Source of the DNA: Glutinoglossum americanum
Lineage: Eukaryota; Ascomycota; Geoglossomycetes; Geoglossales; Geoglossaceae
Direction of reading: 5' to 3'
DNA: 64,000 nt
NCBI GenBank assembly: GCA_020080175.1
Contig: JAGHQL010000020.1
Location: 15,181-79,180, forward strand
The notes under the pieces are model-generated. The model did no database searches. It saw only the letters and a program-made list of their open reading frames with translations, and had not been told where the DNA came from. Below are positions 58,982-64,000 of this stretch, one piece after another (positions within the stretch are counted from its first letter, which is position 1; every line of letters starts with the position of its first letter). A program made the position numbers and the translations under genes.

Positions 58982-61900
58982 ATGACTCGACCACAGATTA
59001 TTAGAGCAGGTACGGACCCACTGCAGAGATCCCTTCCCTTCGACTTCAGTTTTAGGCGTGCACTGTAACTCTGTAGTCATGGGGCCAGAAAGCTAATATT
59101 GCGTCCTCAAAAGACTCTATTGACCTGCAGGATCACGAACAGCCCTCCGCGAAAGATCATTCGCGACATAGATTGCACCCCTCTCCGCTTGGTCCTGGTT
59201 CGATCGCTCCACACCAGGCAAGCGCATTGAAGCATGCTGCAGAAGAGCAGAATGCCGAACAGAGGAGTCCGAGAGTTTCTGGGGAGTGGATTAACGGGGA
59301 AACAGACGTGCCAGATCGATCTGGCGAAAACTCGGGCGACGATGTCAAGGCCGGCGCGCATGCTCAGGATGAACAGGCAGCGCAACAGGTTGCAGCAGCA
59401 GAAGATTCGGATTTGGCGGATACGGAGGGTGACGACGGTCTTGATGATGACATGATGGATAAGATGTCAAGCTCTCCCTCAATTGACGATGGTGAATACC
59501 ACTTGCCCCCGGAATGGCCTCAACGGGTCGATTCCTTGACGTCTAGTTCTTCATCACAAAATTCACCCCACTCCCCGACTTTTCCCTATGTAAATTCCTC
59601 ATCTCCTTATATGTCTACTCCGATTCATCTTCCTCTTTATTCATCATCTCCTGCACGGCAGGGGCGAGAAAGAAGAGAAGATGAAGCGGAGGAGAAGCCC
59701 AGACAGTCAGAGGATCATCATCATCTTCAAGGTGGGTATACTGGAGTCCGAAGCCGCAACGCGAGGCGCGACGTGGACTATGCATTAGCGGGCGAGAGTT
59801 CCGATCAGCCCATCCCCTCGTCTCGCCGAAGTTATGTCTCTCAGCATCAAGAAAACCAAGAGGACTCTTTTTACGATGGCGACAGCGAACATGACGACAG
59901 CGAGGAAGATGATTTCAACGACTTTCCCCTCTCACTTGAGGACTCTATCCTCGACAATAGCTTTGATAGTGCCTCATCTTCTGGTTCCGGTTCAACGGCG
60001 GCTTTCGGGTCTTGGGAAGAGGACAACGAAGATGATGATGCTGATGACATTTCTTTATCTAATAACCCTCGCTTTACAGACTCGGGTTGGGGTGGAGAGT
60101 GCTTACGGGAAATAGAGGACATCGATTTCGAGTTTGTTTATGCACTACACACGTTTGTTGCAACCGTCGAAGGGCAAGCGAATGCGACCAAAGGGGATAC
60201 GATGGTTCTGTTAGATGACAGTAATAGTTATTGGTGGCTGGTTCGCGTGGTGAAGGATAGCAGCATTGGTGTGTGCCTCTTGCCGCTGTTGGAACGCCCT
60301 GATGTGACCATTTTTTATTTACTGATATACAGGATATTTACCTGCCGAGCATATTGAGACTCCTACAGAGAGATTAGCTCGGCTGAACAAGCATAGAAAT
60401 ATCGACGTGAGCATATATGCCTAGTCGATCTGACAAAATTCTCACTGACCGTTTGTGTAGTTGTCGGCTACAATGCTAGGTGATAACCCTGAGAAATCTA
60501 AGAACCCTTTGAAAAAAGCAATTAGACGGCGGAATGCCAAGACAGTTCAATTCGCAGCCCCAACATATTTTGAAGCTTCCGATATTGACTACTCCTCGAG
60601 TGAGGAAGAAGGAGAAGAGGGCTACCATGGTAATGAAGAGGAGGAAACTGAGAATAAAAATGTTCACCAGGACGATCATGACGAGATCACTGAGGTTGAG
60701 CCGCTGCAGGTGAAGAACAAGAAACCTGAAAGTCCAGAACCAACAAATACACCACATGATGTCAAGGAGGTGGAAAAGAAAGCCAGCACTGAAAACCCGA
60801 AAACTTCTGATGAGGCTTCTGATAAACCAGGTGAGTCGGCTTTGAGCTGCTATTTCGATAGTATTGGCGTATTCTTCCCAGTAAGAAGCTAATTATATAA
60901 CAGGCGAAGGTGCCTCCAAGCCCTCCCGAATAGGCACTTTGAGAAATACAGACTCGTTCTTCAAGGATGATAATGTAGAAACAAGAAAAATAACTCTCAC
61001 CCCTAATCTTCTTAGGGATGACTCAAGTACATCGACGGTTAGGTCGAATGACTCTAGAGAGGTATGGATAACCATAGGCCCCTCTTTGGGTTCCTGTAGA
61101 TCGCTAACGTTACTAGCTCAAGTCTCGAGGAAGCATGGACACAGATAAGGTTGCCTCATCAACGGGACACTCAAAGGAGGAGAAGAAGAAGAAGGACAAG
61201 AAGCCAGGCATGCTAAGTGGCTTCTTCAAACGGAAGGGTAAGAAGGGAAACCTGGATGAGGACGGCGAGGACATTTCATATGAGAAGCAGTCGGGTGAAC
61301 TGTCGCGGGACTCCCCCAGCCTCGGAAAGACATCAGAAGATTCACTTCGAATTGAAACGCAGGGACAACTCTCGCAAGCTCAGACACAACAGATCCAACC
61401 ACCAAGACAGATGAGCAAGTTAAAGAAACAGCCTCCAGCCGATCAGGCATCATCAGCAGATCAAGAATCTCCGCAATCACATACGGCACGGGATGTGACT
61501 CTGCAACAAGCTAAACCGCCTGAGCGTCCGTCACCTTCACCGCTGCCTACCACGGGATCTTCTGCGCCTACGATGCGCCTTGTTGAGCCTGAAATACAAC
61601 AAAATAGTGAGGACCGACCCTCACAGCCTCAAGAGAGATCTTCCGAATCAATGAGAGCTGAGCGCGCCGGGGATACGGACCAACGTAAGGAGTCGCAAGA
61701 TTCTGGTGGCGTTTTCGCACCAATTGCGAACATCATCAAGTCATCACATTCCTCTACACCGAAACCGGAGAAGGTGAAGAAGGCGGCCACAAGAGTAACT
61801 CTTGACGATTTCGATTCTTCTCCCGATACAGACGCTCCGCCAATCGAAAAGAACCCGTTCTCTTCCAATTCAGCTAATCAGCCGTCGAAGTCTGAAACTA

Positions 61901-62414
61901 ATAATAGACTCTCCGAGTCGCCTGTGCAACTGACGCATGCCGATGCAACGCCTTCGCAACCACCCGGGCTACTCATTGATACTTCTAGCCAAGAAACCTC
62001 CTCATCACCAACCTCTCTACCACCGTCGTCTCCTGAAATTGTGGATGCTCATGACGACAGAGGGCCGAAGGGCTACGAGGATGCGCCTAACTCAATATCA
62101 GATTCTGTGTCTGTCACGCCAACGTGGAGCGACGCGAGCTTAAGGACATACTTCGAGGACAGCAGCGACATTAAGGATCTATTGATCGTGGTGCACGACA
62201 CTTCAGATGTGATACCTGTTGGGCCAGATCACCCTCTAATAAGAGGGATGTTTCGAGAGGAGAAAACTAAATTGACCGAGATTGGCAACGTTCGTCAACC
62301 CCTCTGGTTCTTTTGATTCTAAGACATGACTAGCTTACTATTTTGCGGGGATAGCGTCTCGATGACCTCCTTAGCGGTTTACTTGCTGGGAAAACGAGGA
62401 TTGCGACTCGATAA
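58982..62414 (+). CDS. bud14: SH3 protein Bud14, PP1-binding polarity regulator
   Basis: Yeast Bud14 recruits protein phosphatase 1 (Glc7) to sites of polarised growth and controls formins. Seven exons, 58982-59009, 59114-60268, 60333-60406, 60461-60830, 60904-61061, 61123-62289 and 62355-62414, give 1003 residues with every phase agreeing. The start reads MTRPQIIRADSIDLQDHE across intron 1. The SH3 domain is at about 348-410 (FVYALHTFVATVEGQANATK, SYWWLVRV, then GYLPAEHIETPTERLARLNK across intron 2). An RVxF-type PP1 docking motif, KTVQF, follows near residue 445. The remainder is acidic and Ser-rich, with the conserved block MLSGFFKRKGKKGN. The C-terminal RLDDLLSGLLAGK lies in a 60-bp last exon. 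Confidence 0.92.
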
Positions 62415-63015
62415 CCTGTATATAAGATACTTTGTCCGGGACACTGCAATGGCGACCACGATCTACATTTCGAGCAACGCTGTCTATTTTATTCAGATAT
62501 CTCGTTTTGATTCATTACGGCTGCCTCCGGTGTTATGAGGTACTACAACCCACCCTTCTTGCCGGCATGGGAGGCTTGCTTTAAGCATTCTTTTTCGAGG
62601 CTCGGTCTTTTTGATCGCTCTGCTCTGGCTATCCCGCCCCATTTCCTTATACTGGAGTGGCTGGGTGGGCCTCAAAAGCTGTCTGAGATATCTTGTTTGC
62701 TCCTTATGATATGACATTGACTGTAACGTTTTTTCTTCTTCTGGTCACTTTTAGGGCGCCTTGGATATATTTTGGCTTATGGGTTGGGGGCTTTTGCATC
62801 TTGCGAAGGGATAAAGAATCAAAATATTATAAAACAAATGCCGTCTTGATGTGCCTTGTATATGGTAATAATTGAATCCATCCATCATAGTCGTTAAGCG
62901 AACCAATCAATTATATCCGGCAGCTTCCGACTAGACACTATGTTGCAGCACAACCCATAATACTCAGAGCTGTCCACGAGCCAGCCATCACCTCTTCTCA
63001 TCCGGCTGTTCGACC
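62415..63015. other. Intergenic
   Basis: About 600 bp between the bud14 stop and the start of the F-box-like gene. AT-rich with T runs; no gene recognised. It should hold the bud14 3' end and the next promoter. Confidence 0.5.
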
Positions 63016-64000
63016 ATGTCGACGCCAATCAGAGTCCGGGGGAAGAATCGCCGTGACAAGTCAGGCCGGTTACTCTGCAAATCCAAGCCTGAGAGCAAAG
63101 GAACCGCTGGTGAAACCTCAACCAGACAGGAGAAAAACAAGCCAGGACGGCCGTTGAAGCTCCTGAAGCGACTGGCCGATGATAGCAACATCACTTCCAA
63201 TTCACCCACAAACTCATGCTCATCCTCTCGTCTCAATTCGCCATCTGCATCCTCAACCATCTCTTCGAACCGCACCAAGAACGGTGCGAAACGCCGTCGA
63301 CATCGCGCTCAGTTTTCCCACCTCGAACGTCTCCCCCCAGAGCTCCTCCAGACAATCTTCATCCTCTCCGACAACCTCACTCTTCCTCTTGTATCACCCC
63401 TCCTGGCACTATCGCTCTCCTCACACCATGTTTACAAGGCACTTTGCATACGGGCCTTCGTTGTCGACTCGAGCAAATTTGAGGTGGATCAAGAGCTGCA
63501 ATCGGCCGTTCTAAAGCAGCCATGGTTCACGATGGAGCTTGTCAAGATGATAGAGCAGGAACTGAAAAACCGTAACCTGCCGGCCTGCTCGCTACTCCTT
63601 GCTAGGTTGCCTGCCCGACTAGTACGAGCACCATGGACGCAGGAGAAACTCGAGTTGCTGAATCAGCTCTTGGTTTATCGTGCCCAGGTAGACTGGATCA
63701 ACACGACAATCGGCGAGGAAGCGGAACGAGGCTTGCGAGATGCGATCTTGGAGGGCTGTGGAGTGGCGGTAGGGCTCTTGATGCTTGAGCAGGTGGGGAT
63801 CAGGCCCTCGACAGAGCTACTGAAGTTTGCAATGTTTCAAGGTGGGTGCAGAGAAGAAATCATGCGGCCCCTTCTAGTTAGGGGCTTGATGGACGAGAGG
63901 GTTGGTAGGCCCAGTAGGATCGATTGGGAAGACGCGGTCATTTGGCATTTCGCTTTGCAGCTAAGGGGTCGGGAAGAGAGCGCTAGCGACGACGATAATA
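63016..64000 (+). CDS. F-box-like protein, 3' end outside the window
   Basis: Open frame from the ATG at 63016 running uninterrupted to the window edge, 328 codons. The N-terminus is basic and Ser-rich (MSTPIRVRGKNRRDKSGR). An F-box-like motif follows near residue 100: FSHLERLPPELLQTIFILS. F-box proteins usually link a substrate to the SCF ubiquitin ligase through Skp1. The following region (FTMELVKMIEQELKNRNLPA, LEGCGVAVGLLMLEQVGIRP) is alpha-helical and resembles a fungal family with this layout and no assigned function. The last visible residues are acidic. The gene is cut by the window, not broken. Confidence 0.8.
   Translation, partial: MSTPIRVRGKNRRDKSGRLLCKSKPESKGTAGETSTRQEKNKPGRPLKLLKRLADDSNITSNSPTNSCSSSRLNSPSASSTISSNRTKNGAKRRRHRAQFSHLERLPPELLQTIFILSDNLTLPLVSPLLALSLSSHHVYKALCIRAFVVDSSKFEVDQELQSAVLKQPWFTMELVKMIEQELKNRNLPACSLLLARLPARLVRAPWTQEKLELLNQLLVYRAQVDWINTTIGEEAERGLRDAILEGCGVAVGLLMLEQVGIRPSTELLKFAMFQGGCREEIMRPLLVRGLMDERVGRPSRIDWEDAVIWHFALQLRGREESASDDDN

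Noticed and set aside
1-64000. CRISPR arrays, tRNA genes, bacterial operons, LTR elements
   Set aside because: No spaced direct repeats, no convincing tRNA A/B boxes and no long terminal repeats or reverse-transcriptase text were seen; intron-bearing fungal genes exclude a bacterial origin.

Overview
This is nuclear DNA of a filamentous ascomycete (Pezizomycotina). The evidence is short introns of about 50-100 bp with GT/AG ends and fungal branch points (CTAAC, CTGAC), fungal orthologues such as Ste50, Chs7, Bud14, Edc3, an external NADH dehydrogenase and a LaeA-type methyltransferase, fungal STAND/NLR-like genes, and repeat relics whose changes look like repeat-induced point mutation (RIP). 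Genus cannot be set from the sequence; Eurotiomycetes would fit.

Layout. 1-14 kb is an accessory block. It holds an incomplete NACHT-ankyrin NLR-like gene (minus, off the left edge), a secreted or membrane Cys-rich protein, a TPR relic, an intronless P-loop/HAD/uracil-phosphoribosyltransferase fusion gene, a probable Tc1/mariner transposase remnant and a decayed DUF3435 gene. 14-26.7 kb is a compact housekeeping block: EDC3 (mRNA decapping), a U-box cyclophilin (cyp8/PPIL2 type), hydroxymethylbilane synthase (heme), external NADH dehydrogenase (respiration) and a Pho85-type cyclin. 26.7-35.5 kb has no gene I can recognise.

35.5-43 kb carries a glycine-zipper protein, mitochondrial ribosomal protein uL15m, a LaeA-like methyltransferase and a dynamin-like GTPase. 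43-46.9 kb is gene-poor. 46.9-64 kb is again conserved: chitin synthase export chaperone Chs7, a DUF676-type alpha/beta hydrolase, the Ste50 MAPK adaptor, a Ser/Thr kinase with a 57-bp coding repeat, Bud14 (SH3 protein with a PP1-docking motif) and an F-box-like gene off the right edge. A 10-N assembly gap at 56929 is flanked by poly-G and by what looks like a falsely duplicated, error-rich contig end.

Functional links are thematic. Chs7, Ste50, Bud14 and the cyclin all serve growth, polarity and wall synthesis. The left block combines STAND receptor parts, recombinase and transposon fossils and an unusual nucleotide-metabolism fusion. Exon joins below were worked out by hand from reading frame, splice signals and family knowledge; no alignment or database search was run.
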